A stretch of DNA of 64,000 bases from Labilithrix sp. (GCA_019637105.1 JAHBWF010000011.1:1-64000), one strand, 5' to 3'; positions 39,339 through 46,234 are shown, counted from the stretch's first letter. Program-made: numbers and translations. The notes: a model not told the origin generated them from the sequence alone.

Positions 39339-40643
39339 TCACGGTCCGCCGGGATCAGGACAAGCGTAGAACGCGCCGAGCACCTTGGTCATCATAAACG
39401 GGTCCTTCGCCCCACCGAGCTCGCGGACGGAGTGCATGCTGAGCATGGGGTTGCCGACGTCGACCGTTCGGATCCCCAGCAACGTCGACGCGATCGGGCC
39501 GATGGTGCTCCCGCACGGCAGGTCGGTGCGGTGCGCGTAGTGCTGCACCGGGACCTCGGCCTTCGCGCAGAGATCGCGGAAGAGCACGGCCGTGGCGCCG
39601 GACGTCGCGTAGCGCTGCTGGGCGTTGACCTTGATGACGGGCCCGCCGTTGAGGACCGGCTTGTGGCGCGCCTCGTGGCGGCCCTCGTAGTTGGGGTGCA
39701 CCGCGTGGGCCATGTCCGCCGACACGCAGAGCGAGCCGGCGAGCGCGCGGTGGTAGTCCTCGCGCGAGCCTCCGCGTCCGGTGACGATGCGCTCGAGCGC
39801 GCGCGGGAGGAAGCCCGAGTGGGCGCCGTACGCGGTCTCGCTGCCGACCTCCTCGTGATCGAAGAGGGCGACGACCGGGACGACGTCGCCGGCCTGGGCC
39901 GCGGGGGCAGCGTCGATCAGCGCGCGGACGCCGGCGTGGCACATCGCGAGGTTGTCGAGGCGCGCGGAGAAGATCATCTCCTCGTCGCGGCCGCCGAGCG
40001 TCGGCGCGACGACGTCGTAGAGCATGAGGTCGCTCCCGGCGATCGCCTCGCGGGTCGTCGCGAGCTCCTCGGCGAGGATGGCGGTCAGGTCTCGCTCGCC
40101 GCCCGCGAGCCCGAAGATCGGCGCGAGGTGCTCCTGTCGGTTCAGCTTGAGGCCGTCGTTGACGTCGCGATCGAGGTGGATCGCGAGCTGGGCGACGCGG
40201 AGCATCGGCTTCGTGAAGCGCACGAGGCGCGTCTCGACGCGGTCGCCCTCGCGGACGAACACGCGGCCGGCGAGCGACAGGTCGCGGTCGAGCCACGACG
40301 CGAGCAGGACGCCGCCGTAGACCTCGACGCCGAGCTGCGCGTAGCCCTCCTTTTTGTACTCCGCGTTGGGCTTGAGGCGGAGGTTCGGGCTGTCGGTGTG
40401 CGCGCCGACGACGCGAAAGCCGGCGAGGCGCTTTCCCTCGGGGATGACGAACGCGAACAGGCTCGAGCCGCCGGGCGCGACCGTGTACCGGCCCGGGGCG
40501 AGGTCGGTCCACGCGTCGGTCTCGGCGATCGACCGGAAGCCGGCGGCGGCGAGGCGCTCGGTGGCGTTCGCCACGGCGTGGAAGGGCGTCGGGGAAGCCC
40601 CGAGAAACGCAAGGAGATCGTCGAGGAGCGGATCGTTGGTCAC
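39339..40643 (-). CDS. apeB: M18-family aminopeptidase
   Basis: 434 aa. Zinc ligands and motifs of M18 aspartyl aminopeptidases: GAHTDSPNLRLKP (first His/Asp), DHEEVGSETAYGAHSGFL (catalytic and metal Glu), SADMAHAVHPNY. Start TNDPLLDDLLAFLGASPTPFHAV is family-typical. Cytoplasmic, removes acidic or neutral N-terminal residues. Confidence 0.93.
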   Translation of the reverse strand: MTNDPLLDDLLAFLGASPTPFHAVANATERLAAAGFRSIAETDAWTDLAPGRYTVAPGGSSLFAFVIPEGKRLAGFRVVGAHTDSPNLRLKPNAEYKKEGYAQLGVEVYGGVLLASWLDRDLSLAGRVFVREGDRVETRLVRFTKPMLRVAQLAIHLDRDVNDGLKLNRQEHLAPIFGLAGGERDLTAILAEELATTREAIAGSDLMLYDVVAPTLGGRDEEMIFSARLDNLAMCHAGVRALIDAAPAAQAGDVVPVVALFDHEEVGSETAYGAHSGFLPRALERIVTGRGGSREDYHRALAGSLCVSADMAHAVHPNYEGRHEARHKPVLNGGPVIKVNAQQRYATSGATAVLFRDLCAKAEVPVQHYAHRTDLPCGSTIGPIASTLLGIRTVDVGNPMLSMHSVRELGGAKDPFMMTKVLGAFYACPDPGGP

Positions 40644-40756
40644 GGTGATCCGGATCCTAGTACCTCGACCGCGGTGGGGCCGAAGAACCGGCGTCCGGAC
40701 GCTCGTCCGGCCCCCGGGGCTTGCGCGGCGGCCCGAGGGGAGTTAGTAACTCACGC

Positions 40757-40924
40757 ATGAGTGACGAGTCGGCGCTGACGCAGGAAATCCCGCTCGACCA
40801 TGACGACACCTCGCGCGAGACCGTCGCGATCGACCGCGACGGCGAGCCTCGCGTGAGCCCGCGTCGCGGCGTCGCGCTGAGCGTCTTGTGGTGGGAAGAG
40901 GACGCGCGTCTTCCGACGTCGTAG
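40757..40924 (+). CDS. Possible small protein (55 aa)
   Basis: ATG frame with almost entirely G/C third positions, reading SDESALTQEIPLDHDDTSRE and ending WWEEDARLPTS. No signal, no family recognised; ribosome site weak. Ends exactly where the convergent SRPBCC gene ends. Confidence 0.45.
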   Translation: MSDESALTQEIPLDHDDTSRETVAIDRDGEPRVSPRRGVALSVLWWEEDARLPTS

Positions 40925-41737
40925 CTACTTCTTCTTGGCCTTCGCCTTGGCCTTGGCCGGCTTGGCCGCCGGCTTCTTCGGGGCGGGCTTCTTGGCCGCG
41001 GGCTTCTTCGCGGCCGGCTTGCCTGCGCTCTTCGCGGGCTTGGCCGGCGCCTTGGCGGCGGGCTTCGCGGGCTTGGCCGGCGCCTTGGCGGGCTTGGCCG
41101 CGACCTTGGCGGGCTTGACCGGCGCCTTGGCGGCGGGCTTCGCGGGCTTGGCCGGCGCCTTGGCGGGCGGCGGCTTCGCGGCGACGACCTTCCCCTTGGC
41201 GGGCGTGACGACCTTCTTGCTCGACGGGGCCGCCTTCGCGGCGAGCTTCCCCTTCTTCGGCGTCTCGTCCTCGTCCTCGTCCTCGTCGTCCGGGGGCGGC
41301 GGCGGACGCCTCGGCGGAGGGGGCTTGCGCGGATCGGGGAGGTACTTGCTGAAGAAGGTGCGCATCGGGCCGAAGTACTTCTCGTTCCAGCTCTCGCGGC
41401 ACTTCTCGCTCTGACCCTCGGGGATGTCCGTGTGCAGGACCGTCAGCCGCGTGCTGCCGCCGAGCGCTTCGAAGTGGACCTCCACGCGCGAGTCGGGAGC
41501 CTCGCGAGGAAAATCGGTCGTGCGCCAGCTCATGACGAGCCGCCGGCCGAGGTCGAGGATGACGAGCTTGCCGCTGATGTACCCGTTCCAGGTGGTGAAC
41601 TTCCCCCCGACCTGCGGATCGATCTTGGCGACCCCACCGGTCATCGCGCTGTGCTGCTCGGCGTTCAGCCAAGCGAGGTACAGCGTCGTGGGAGCCGTCG
41701 GCACCATCGTCGAGACGCGGATGGCCTCCTTCTTCAT
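40925..41737 (-). CDS. SRPBCC (AHSA1-like) domain with histone-H1-like tail
   Basis: 270 aa. Residues 1-135 form an AHSA1/START-like fold (VPTAPTTLYLAWLNAEQH; GGKFTTWNGYISGKL; RLTVLHTDIPEGQSEKCRESW). An acidic DDEDEDEDE hinge leads to a Lys/Ala/Pro tail of about 110 residues (AKAPAKPAKPAAKAP repeats) like eukaryotic histone H1 and bacterial HU/Hc1 tails. The tail should bind DNA or RNA; the front could bind a hydrophobic ligand. Its start lies 61 bp from the tRNA array. Confidence 0.87.
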   Translation of the reverse strand: MKKEAIRVSTMVPTAPTTLYLAWLNAEQHSAMTGGVAKIDPQVGGKFTTWNGYISGKLVILDLGRRLVMSWRTTDFPREAPDSRVEVHFEALGGSTRLTVLHTDIPEGQSEKCRESWNEKYFGPMRTFFSKYLPDPRKPPPPRRPPPPPDDEDEDEDETPKKGKLAAKAAPSSKKVVTPAKGKVVAAKPPPAKAPAKPAKPAAKAPVKPAKVAAKPAKAPAKPAKPAAKAPAKPAKSAGKPAAKKPAAKKPAPKKPAAKPAKAKAKAKKK

Positions 41738-41798
41738 ACCGAGCAGCGTAACTCGCCCGGCGAAACGAGACCTAAATTCTAGCGCGTGATGCGCTTCG

Positions 41799-41885
41799 TG
41801 GATCGGGAGGGAATTGAACCCCCATCGTCATCGAAAGATCCTGTTTTACAGACAGGCGCGGCCAACCGATATCCGCCTCCGATCC
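41799..41885 (-). tRNA. tRNA-Tyr(GTA)
   Basis: Acceptor GGATCGG/CCGATCC, anticodon loop CTGTAAA on a 5-bp stem, long variable arm as expected for bacterial Tyr, T-loop TTCAATT. D-loop has GG. Tail after A73 is not CCA. Last tRNA of the array in transcription order. Confidence 0.93.
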
Positions 41886-41894
41886 GGAGCGACA

Positions 41895-41906
41895 CTTGGC
41901 GCCAAG
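41895..41906. repeat. Palindrome CTTGGCGCCAAG, copy 1
   Basis: Perfect 12-bp palindrome 9 bp upstream of the tRNA-Tyr 5' end. The same 12-mer recurs at 48111-48122 near the other end of the array. Could be an operator or a recombination mark. Confidence 0.6.
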
Positions 41907-41938
41907 AGATATGTCCTCATGGAGTGTTTTTTTTCGGG

Positions 41939-42022
41939 CGGAAGCCAGGCGACTCGAACACCATACCTCGCGGTACGCACCGGGTAGCGGCCGGGCCCGC
42001 GACCTTTCGCGGTTTGGCTTCC
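41939..42022 (-). tRNA. Selenocysteine-like (allo-type) tRNA, apparent anticodon GCT (Ser)
   Basis: 8-bp acceptor GGAAGCCA/TGGCTTCC with G73, 6-bp D stem CCGCGA/TCGCGG closing a 4-nt loop, V-arm stem about 5 bp with GCGA loop, and T stem reduced to 4 bp (8/4 branch). These are tRNA-Sec or allo-tRNA features. The anticodon loop reads CCGCTAC, giving GCT with C33, so it should read Ser AGC/AGU rather than UGA. First anticodon-stem pair is mismatched. Confidence 0.75.
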
Positions 42023-42083
42023 ATAAGCGAGGCGCGCGTCCTCGCCTCGTCGTGTCGCGTCCGCCCGCAGGGGCGGCGCGCGG

Positions 42084-42157
42084 TGCCGACGGGGGGATTC
42101 GCACCCCCAACTCGCCGGGTTTGAAGCGGCTGCCTCTGCTGGTTGGGCCACGTCGGC
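42084..42157 (-). tRNA. tRNA-Leu(CAA), class I shape
   Basis: Acceptor GCCGACG/CGTCGGC, A73, loop TTCAAAC (CAA) with a C31-C39 mismatch. The variable loop is only 5 nt, unlike normal class II Leu. T-loop TGCGAAT has G55; D-loop AACCAGCAGA has A18G19. Followed by CCG. Confidence 0.75.
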
Positions 42158-42264
42158 AGATCTCCATCGCGCGCCGCTCCGGCGTCGCCGCTCCGGCGCG
42201 CGCGGAGCGGCGGGCGGTCGGGGCGGCGGGCGCGCCGTCGGATCGCGGCGAGCTCGAGACGAGG

Positions 42265-42338
42265 TGCGGGGCGAGAGGATCGAACTCTCCTGATCCTGCG
42301 TGTGAGACAGGCGTCATCACCAGATGAGCGGGCCCCGC
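42265..42338 (-). tRNA. tRNA-Val(CAC)
   Basis: Acceptor GCGGGGC/GCCCCGC, A73, anticodon arm CCTGT-CTCACAC-GCAGG, T-loop TTCGATC, D-loop with GG. Canonical elbow. Confidence 0.92.
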
Positions 42339-42416
42339 TCGGGGAGCGGCACGTGCTGCGTCGATGCGAAACACCACACCGATCCGAGCGCCGGCGCGGG
42401 GCGCGGGCTCGATCGG

Positions 42417-42488
42417 CTCCGGAGGAGGGAGTTGCACCCCCACCCCGACGGTTCAAAGCCGTGGATCCTGCTGTTGGAACACTCCGGA
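42417..42488 (-). tRNA. tRNA-Gln(TTG)
   Basis: Acceptor TCCGGAG/CTCCGGA, G73, loop CTTTGAA, T-loop TGCAACT with G55 and D-loop AACAGCA with A18. Followed by CCG. First anticodon-stem pair mismatched. Confidence 0.82.
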
Positions 42489-42492
42489 TCGG

Positions 42493-42561
42493 TCGCCACG
42501 GGCGGAGTCGAACCGCCGGGGCCGCGCTTATGAGACGCGCCCTCCTCCGAGGATCGCAGCG
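42493..42561 (-). tRNA. tRNA-Met(CAT), truncated D-loop
   Basis: Acceptor CGCTGCG/CGTGGCG with two wobble pairs, A73, loop CTCATAA, T-loop TTCGACT. D arm CCTC-GGAG-GAGG has a 4-nt loop. No initiator features (three G-C anticodon-stem pairs, open 1-72 pair). Could be elongator Met or Ile2. Followed by CCG. Confidence 0.75.
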
Positions 42562-42596
42562 AAGATCGGGCTCGCGAGGGCGAGCTTGCGCGTCGG

Positions 42597-42667
42597 AGCG
42601 GTGACCGAGAATCGCACTCGGATCTCGAGCGTGGCGGGCTCGGGTTCTACTCTTGAACTACCACCGC
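42597..42667 (-). tRNA. tRNA-Gly(GCC)
   Basis: Acceptor GCGGTGG/TCACCGC, T73, anticodon arm CGAGC-CCGCCAC-GCTCG with C33, D arm GTTC-AAGAGTA-GAAC (A18), T-loop TGCGATT (G55). Followed by CCG. Confidence 0.85.
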
Positions 42668-42741
42668 GAAGTCGGGCCCTCGCGGGCCGGGGACGCCGCG
42701 CCGCGGGCGAAGGCATCCACCTTCACGCGGGCGCGGTCGTT

Positions 42742-42818
42742 TGGAGCCACCCGAGGGACTTGCACCCTCCTCGTTCCTCGTTACCAGTGAGGTGCCCCGC
42801 TGTCTGGGCGTGGGCGGC
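42742..42818 (-). tRNA. tRNA-Thr(GGT), CCA encoded
   Basis: Acceptor GCCGCCC/GGGTGGC, T73, loop CTGGTAA, T-loop TGCAAGT (G55), D-loop AGACAGCG (A18). One of four array tRNAs with an encoded CCA. Confidence 0.83.
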
Positions 42819-42971
42819 GAGACGGGCTCGGAGCTCGCGCGCCGAGCCCGGCGACGAGACGTGACGCGGGATGGTTTCGTTCGGCGTCGTGTTCTCCTCT
42901 CCGAGCAGAGTGGTGGTCGAGCCGGACGCGCGTGCTCGCGCGCGAGGGCTCGGGTGCGTGACGTGGACGCG

Positions 42972-43048
42972 TGGCGTTCCCGACGGGATTCGAACCCGTG
43001 TCGCTGGGTTGAGGGCCCAGGGTCCTTGGCCGTCTAGACGACGGGAAC
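42972..43048 (-). tRNA. tRNA-Glu(CTC), CCA encoded
   Basis: Acceptor GTTCCCG/CGGGAAC, G73, anticodon arm CTGGG-CCCTCAA-CCCAG with C33, canonical D-loop GG and T-loop TTCGAAT, encoded CCA. Confidence 0.92.
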
Positions 43049-43092
43049 GGAGGGCCGACGGCGCGCGCCGGGAGCGCGCCCGCCGTCGGCGG

Positions 43093-43164
43093 GTGCAGCG
43101 ACTGGAGTCGCACCAGCGTCTCGAGCTCATGAGGCTCGCGGGGTACTGCTCCCCCACGCTGCAC
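43093..43164 (-). tRNA. tRNA-Met(CAT), second copy
   Basis: Acceptor TGCAGCG/CGCTGCA, extendable to 8 bp, anticodon arm CGAGC-CTCATGA-GCTCG, D arm GGGG-AGCAGTA-CCCC (A18), T-loop TGCGACT (G55). Followed by CCG. Elongator Met or Ile2. Confidence 0.85.
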
Positions 43165-43202
43165 GAGGGTGATGCGCGACGACGACGAGCGATCCTCGCC
43201 GG

Positions 43203-43273
43203 CACCTCCGCCGGGAGTCGAACCCGGGGCGCGAGCTTCGGAGGCTCGCTCCTGATTCCGTCAGGACGAAGGT
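43203..43273 (-). tRNA. tRNA-Arg(CCG)
   Basis: Acceptor ACCTTCG/CGGAGGT, G73, anticodon arm CGAGC-CTCCGAA-GCTCG, 5-nt D-loop CGGAA, T-loop TTCGACT. Followed by CCG. Only 6 bp from the next tRNA. Confidence 0.88.
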
Positions 43274-43279
43274 AGTCGG

Positions 43280-43350
43280 TCTCCTCGCTAGGAATCGAAC
43301 CTAGACAACTGGCTTCGTAGACCAATGCGTGGTGCCACCACGACGAGGAG
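43280..43350 (-). tRNA. tRNA-Arg(ACG)
   Basis: Acceptor CTCCTCG/CGAGGAG, A73, loop CTACGAA, T-loop TTCGATT, short D-loop TGGCA. A34 would need TadA editing to inosine. Followed by CCG. Confidence 0.88.
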
Positions 43351-43365
43351 ATAGGGCGTGTCAAA

Positions 43366-43396
43366 GGCGCAACTCGGTTGCGCCGATCCCGAGTGG
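43366..43396. repeat. REP-like hairpin element, copy 1
   Basis: Perfect 8-bp stem GGCGCAAC/GTTGCGCC with TCG loop, then GATCCCGAG. Related copies at 47436-47467 and 57618-57647. Extragenic, between tRNA genes. Confidence 0.65.
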
Positions 43397-43459
43397 GCAT
43401 CGGCACGAGCGAACGCGCCGGGCGAGGACGAGGCGGCCGTGTCGGAGGAAGCATGTCGG

Positions 43460-43545
43460 AGGAAGAAAGAGGTCTCGAACCCCACACCCTTCCGAGGTGC
43501 GCTTTGCTTTCGAGGCAAGCCCGGCTCCCAGCCGGTTTTTCTTCC
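43460..43545 (-). tRNA. tRNA-Ser(CGA)
   Basis: Class II. Acceptor GGAAGAA/TTCTTCC, loop CTCGAAA, long V-arm with CACC/GGGTG, T-loop TTCGAGA. T73 is unusual for Ser (normally G). Followed by CCG. Confidence 0.85.
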
Positions 43546-43576
43546 GCGCGGCGTCGCGCGCGCGACGTCGTCTCGG

Positions 43577-43649
43577 TGGTCGGTGAGGGAATCGAACCCC
43601 CTACGCAGAGCTTTTCAAACTCCCGCTCTACCGATCGAGCTTACCGACC
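43577..43649 (-). tRNA. tRNA-Phe(GAA)
   Basis: Acceptor GGTCGGT/ACCGACC, A73, loop TTGAAAA, D arm GCTC-GATCGGTA-GAGC, T-loop TTCGATT. Followed by CCG. Confidence 0.94.
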
Positions 43650-43675
43650 ATGATTCGGATACGATTCGGACACGG

Positions 43676-43761
43676 AGGAAGGCAGAGGACTCGAACCTCA
43701 CGCGGACGCGCCGCGCGAATCGCGTTCCAGGCGATCTCCGCGCCTCGCGGATTTGCCTTCC
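43676..43761 (-). tRNA. tRNA-Ser(GGA)
   Basis: Class II. Acceptor GGAAGGC/GCCTTCC, anticodon arm ATCGC-CTGGAAC-GCGAT, GC-rich V-arm, T-loop TTCGAGT, T73. Followed by CCG. Confidence 0.9.
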
Positions 43762-43780
43762 ACGTCGGAACGACGTTCGG

Positions 43781-43855
43781 TCAGGACGGCAGGACTCGAA
43801 CCTGCGGTCTCCAGCCCCCCAGGCTGGCGCTTTCGCCGGACTAAGCTACGCCCTG
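43781..43855 (-). tRNA. tRNA-Pro(GGG)
   Basis: Acceptor CAGGGCG/CGTCCTG, A73, anticodon arm CCAGC-CTGGGGG-GCTGG, D-loop with CCGG, T-loop TTCGAGT. Followed by CCG. Next gene upstream on the strand is the HNH endonuclease. Confidence 0.93.
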
Positions 43856-44077
43856 AGACGCCAGGCGATCCCGGCGATGCTTGCCGCGGCGGCGAGCGCC
43901 GCGGCCGAAGACGAACCTCGCTCGCCGCGCGAGCGGCGAGGAGGAACGGACGATAGGTGGTCCAGTTTCGCGTCATGGACCAGGACGCGGGAGTCTCGCC
44001 GCGAGCTCGCCGCCGGCGGTGCCGTCACGGCCCCCCCGCTCGACGCGGTCGTCGCCGTCGAACGAGCGGCGAGCGCC

Positions 44078-44611
44078 TCAGGCGGAGAGCGGCGCCGACG
44101 CAGCGCAGCCGTCGCAGTACGGCTGCCAGACGTCGGGCAGCTCACCCTCGTCGAGGCGGAGCGGCGGCACGACCGGCAGGGACGCCGGCTTCTTCGGCTG
44201 CCGCAGCAGCTTCATGCCGGCCTGCTCGGGCGTGCGGCTCCCTTTGCGATCGTTGCACGCGTAGCAGGAGGTGACGATGTTCTCCCAAACGGTCTTTCCT
44301 CCCTGCACGCGCGGGATGACGTGGTCGTAGTTCAGCTGCCGGATGGGCTTCTTGTCGCCGCAGTATTGGCAGCGGAACTTGTCGCGCGTGAACACGTTCA
44401 CGCGGGAGAAGCGGACCGACTGCTTCGTCGACACCGACCCCTTCTTCAGCCGAACGACGGCGGGCGCGAGCATCGCGACGCTCGGGGCGCGGAGCTCCGC
44501 GTCCCAGGTCTCGATGACCTCGACCTTGCCGAGCCAGGTCAGGACGACGGCGCGCTGCCACGAGATGATCTTGTGGGGCGCCATCCAAGGGGTCAGCATC
44601 AGCGTTTGCAT
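44078..44611 (-). CDS. HNH endonuclease inside the tRNA array
   Basis: 177 aa, ATG with ribosome site GAAGGTGA. The C-terminal half holds an HNH domain with zinc cysteines: FRCQYCGDKKPIRQLNYDHVI (zinc CxxC and catalytic His) and WENIVTSCYACNDRKGSR. The N-terminal half (LTPWMAPHKIISWQRAVVL) is shared by a chromosomal HNH family found in many bacteria, so it need not be a homing enzyme. It is the only protein gene in the array and shares its direction; a role in array mobility is possible but unproven. Confidence 0.9.
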   Translation of the reverse strand: MQTLMLTPWMAPHKIISWQRAVVLTWLGKVEVIETWDAELRAPSVAMLAPAVVRLKKGSVSTKQSVRFSRVNVFTRDKFRCQYCGDKKPIRQLNYDHVIPRVQGGKTVWENIVTSCYACNDRKGSRTPEQAGMKLLRQPKKPASLPVVPPLRLDEGELPDVWQPYCDGCAASAPLSA

Positions 44612-44740
44612 GGGTCACCTTCTCTTTCTCTTCTTCACGGCTCATCTCCTCTCGGAGGGTGGGACGACGGCGCGTGGAGGCGCGCCGACGGGAGCTATTG
44701 GGGAGTAGACGAGGGCGACCGGCACCCCGGACGTGCGCGC

Positions 44741-44828
44741 TGGTGTCACCGGAGGGACTCGAACCCTCACACTCACGATGGAGCCCAGCACCTCAAGCTG
44801 GCGTGTATTCCAATTCCACCACGGTGAC
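44741..44828 (-). tRNA. tRNA-Leu(GAG), CCA encoded
   Basis: Class II. Acceptor GTCACCG/CGGTGAC, A73, anticodon arm CCAGC-TTGAGGT-GCTGG, V-arm 16 nt, T-loop TTCGAGT, encoded CCA. Confidence 0.94.
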
Positions 44829-44924
44829 GTATCGACGTCCTCGTCGCTCTCGGTCGAGCGCCCTCGTCGCCGTCGGGATCGACGGCGGCGCGCGCGTAGG
44901 CGCTCAGGCGAGTCTGGACGTCGG

Positions 44925-45002
44925 TGCCGACGGAGGGATTCGAACCCTCACGAACACACAGCTTCTGAGGCTGCGGCCTCTACCGGGTTGGGCCACGTCG
45001 GC
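44925..45002 (-). tRNA. tRNA-Leu(CAG), short variable loop
   Basis: Acceptor GCCGACG/CGTCGGC, identical to that of tRNA-Leu(CAA); arm GCAGC-CTCAGAA-GCTGT; variable loop about 8 nt without a stem. D-loop with GG, T-loop TTCGAAT. Followed by CCG. Confidence 0.86.
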
Positions 45003-45031
45003 GTGAGGCGGCTCGCGAGAGAGCCGCGCGG

Positions 45032-45106
45032 TCTGTGCAGGAGGATTCGAACCTCCAATCCCTCCGACCCGAACGGAGTGCTCTAGCCAGGTTGAGCCAT
45101 GCACAG
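45032..45106 (-). tRNA. tRNA-Pro(CGG)
   Basis: Acceptor CTGTGCA/TGCACAG, A73, anticodon arm CTCCG-TTCGGGT-CGGAG, D-loop AACCTGGCTA, T-loop TTCGAAT. Followed by CCG. Confidence 0.93.
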
Positions 45107-45153
45107 GAAAGGACGGGCGGCGGGCCCGAGCTCGGGCCCGCGGCGCGTCGCGG

Positions 45154-45222
45154 TGGACGAGTCGGGAGTCGCACCCGATCCATCTGCTTGCAAGGCAGAC
45201 GTCTTCCCTCGAAGACAAGCCC
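45154..45222 (-). tRNA. tRNA-Ala(TGC), divergent
   Basis: Anticodon arm TCTGC-CTTGCAA-GCAGA. Acceptor GGGCTTG/CTCGTCC keeps the G3-U70 alanine identity pair but has two mismatches (5-68, 6-67). D stem up to 6 bp (GTCTTC/GAAGAC) with GAGG loop, T-loop TGCGACT (G55). Followed by CCG. Confidence 0.75.
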
Positions 45223-45308
45223 GTAAGGACGTCGCTCTCGTGACGTCCGAGGTCGGTCGCCGCGTGGAGCGTGAGCGACGATCGCGGGTCGAGCGCGGTC
45301 TCGACCGG

Positions 45309-45381
45309 TGCGGCGCGCAGGGATCGCACCTGCCTCCTCCTGCTCGTCGTGCAGGCGCAGTCGCTAGACTGCCAGCGCCGC
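45309..45381 (-). tRNA. tRNA-Val(GAC)
   Basis: Acceptor GCGGCGC/GCGCCGC, A73, anticodon arm CCTGC-ACGACGA-GCAGG with C33, D-loop TCTAGCGA (A18), T-loop TGCGATC (G55). Followed by CCG. Confidence 0.85.
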
Positions 45382-45398
45382 GCGCTGTTCGCGTGTCG

Positions 45399-45471
45399 TG
45401 GATCACCTGCGAATCGAACGCAGTGCAGGCTCCGTATCAGAGAGCCCAGGGTGACCAACCCGTCGTGATCC
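45399..45471 (-). tRNA. tRNA-Ile(GAT)
   Basis: Acceptor GGATCAC/GTGATCC, A73, anticodon arm GCTCT-CTGATAC-GGAGC, D-loop with TTGG, T-loop TTCGATT. Confidence 0.9.
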
Positions 45472-45542
45472 GAGTCGTGTGAAGAGCGGCGAGTCGCGTG
45501 AAGAGCGGCGGGTGGCCGAGCGGCCGCCCGGGTCTCGGACGA

Positions 45543-45614
45543 TGGAGAGCCGAGAGGGAGTCGAACCCTCGCGCGCCGTGTTGCAGACGGCGATCCTCGC
45601 CGGAGAATCGGCTC
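45543..45614 (-). tRNA. tRNA-Cys(GCA), CCA encoded
   Basis: Acceptor GAGCCGA/TCGGCTC, T73 (Cys identity), anticodon arm GCCGT-CTGCAAC-ACGGC, T-loop TTCGACT, encoded CCA. Confidence 0.92.
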
Positions 45615-45717
45615 GCGTCGTGGCGCCTCACCGCGCCACGGTGGAGGTGAGAGAGCGGGCGCAGGTTCCCTGTAACGGCCGACGCACGTGAACGCGTCGG
45701 AGGTCGGGGCTGCGCGG

Positions 45718-45788
45718 AGCGGGCAGAGGGAGTCGCACCCTCATTTTCAGTTTGGAAGACTGCGGTCCTGCTGTTGGACGATGCCCGC
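45718..45788 (-). tRNA. tRNA-Gly(TCC)
   Basis: Acceptor GCGGGCA/TGCCCGC, T73, loop CTTCCAA, D arm GTCC-AACAGCA-GGAC (A18), T-loop TGCGACT (G55). Followed by CCG. Confidence 0.88.
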
Positions 45789-45796
45789 GTAGAGGG

Positions 45797-45869
45797 TGGA
45801 ACCGGCCGGACTCGCACCGGCAACCTCCTCGATGCCGTCGAGGCGCTCTCCTCGCTGAGCTACGGTCCC
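45797..45869 (-). tRNA. tRNA-Ala(GGC)
   Basis: Acceptor GGGACCG/CGGTTCC with G3-U70, A73, anticodon arm CCTCG-ACGGCAT-CGAGG with C33, D-loop AGCGAGGA (A18), T-loop TGCGAGT (G55). Followed by CCC. Confidence 0.87.
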
Positions 45870-45902
45870 TTTTCGTTGCGTGTGTTCGTGTCCTGTCCTG
45901 GG

Positions 45903-45973
45903 TGGAGCGACGGGGAATCGCACCCCGATCCCTGCAGTGCGAGTGCAGCGTTCTCCTGTTGAACTATCGCCCC
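45903..45973 (-). tRNA. tRNA-Ala(CGC)
   Basis: Acceptor GGGGCGA/TCGCTCC with G3-U70, A73, anticodon arm CTGCA-CTCGCAC-TGCAG, D-loop AACAGGA (A18), T-loop TGCGATT (G55). Followed by CCC. Confidence 0.9.
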
Positions 45974-46037
45974 AGGCGTTCGTTCGACGACGCCCTCGTG
46001 ACGCGCGAGGCTGCGCGGCGCCGGTGACGTCGCGCGG

Positions 46038-46108
46038 CAGGCCGCGGAGGAATCGAACCCCCTCTCCGGGTTTTGGAGGCCCGGCCGGTCACCATGACTC
46101 TGCGGCCC
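46038..46108 (-). tRNA. tRNA-Trp(CCA)
   Basis: Acceptor GGGCCGC/GCGGCCT, G73 (Trp identity), loop CTCCAAA, T-loop TTCGATT, short D-loop. Followed by CCG. Confidence 0.85.
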
Positions 46109-46162
46109 GTGCGGGCGCGCGGGCCGCCCCCGACGCTCGAGGGCCGTCGAACGCGGCCCCGG

Positions 46163-46234
46163 CGCCTCGTACGGGAATCGAACCCGTCTCACTCCATAGA
46201 CAGTGGAGCTGCGACGCCAGTCGCATCACGAGGC
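46163..46234 (-). tRNA. tRNA-Asp(GTC)
   Basis: Acceptor GCCTCGT/ACGAGGC, G73, anticodon arm CTCCA-CTGTCTA-TGGAG, T-loop TTCGATT, D-loop CTGGCG. Followed by CCG. Confidence 0.92.

Noticed and set aside
41926-41934. Poly-T run near the end of the tRNA array as a terminator
   Set aside because: It is T on the plus strand, so poly-A in the transcribed (minus) direction. No array terminator was found.
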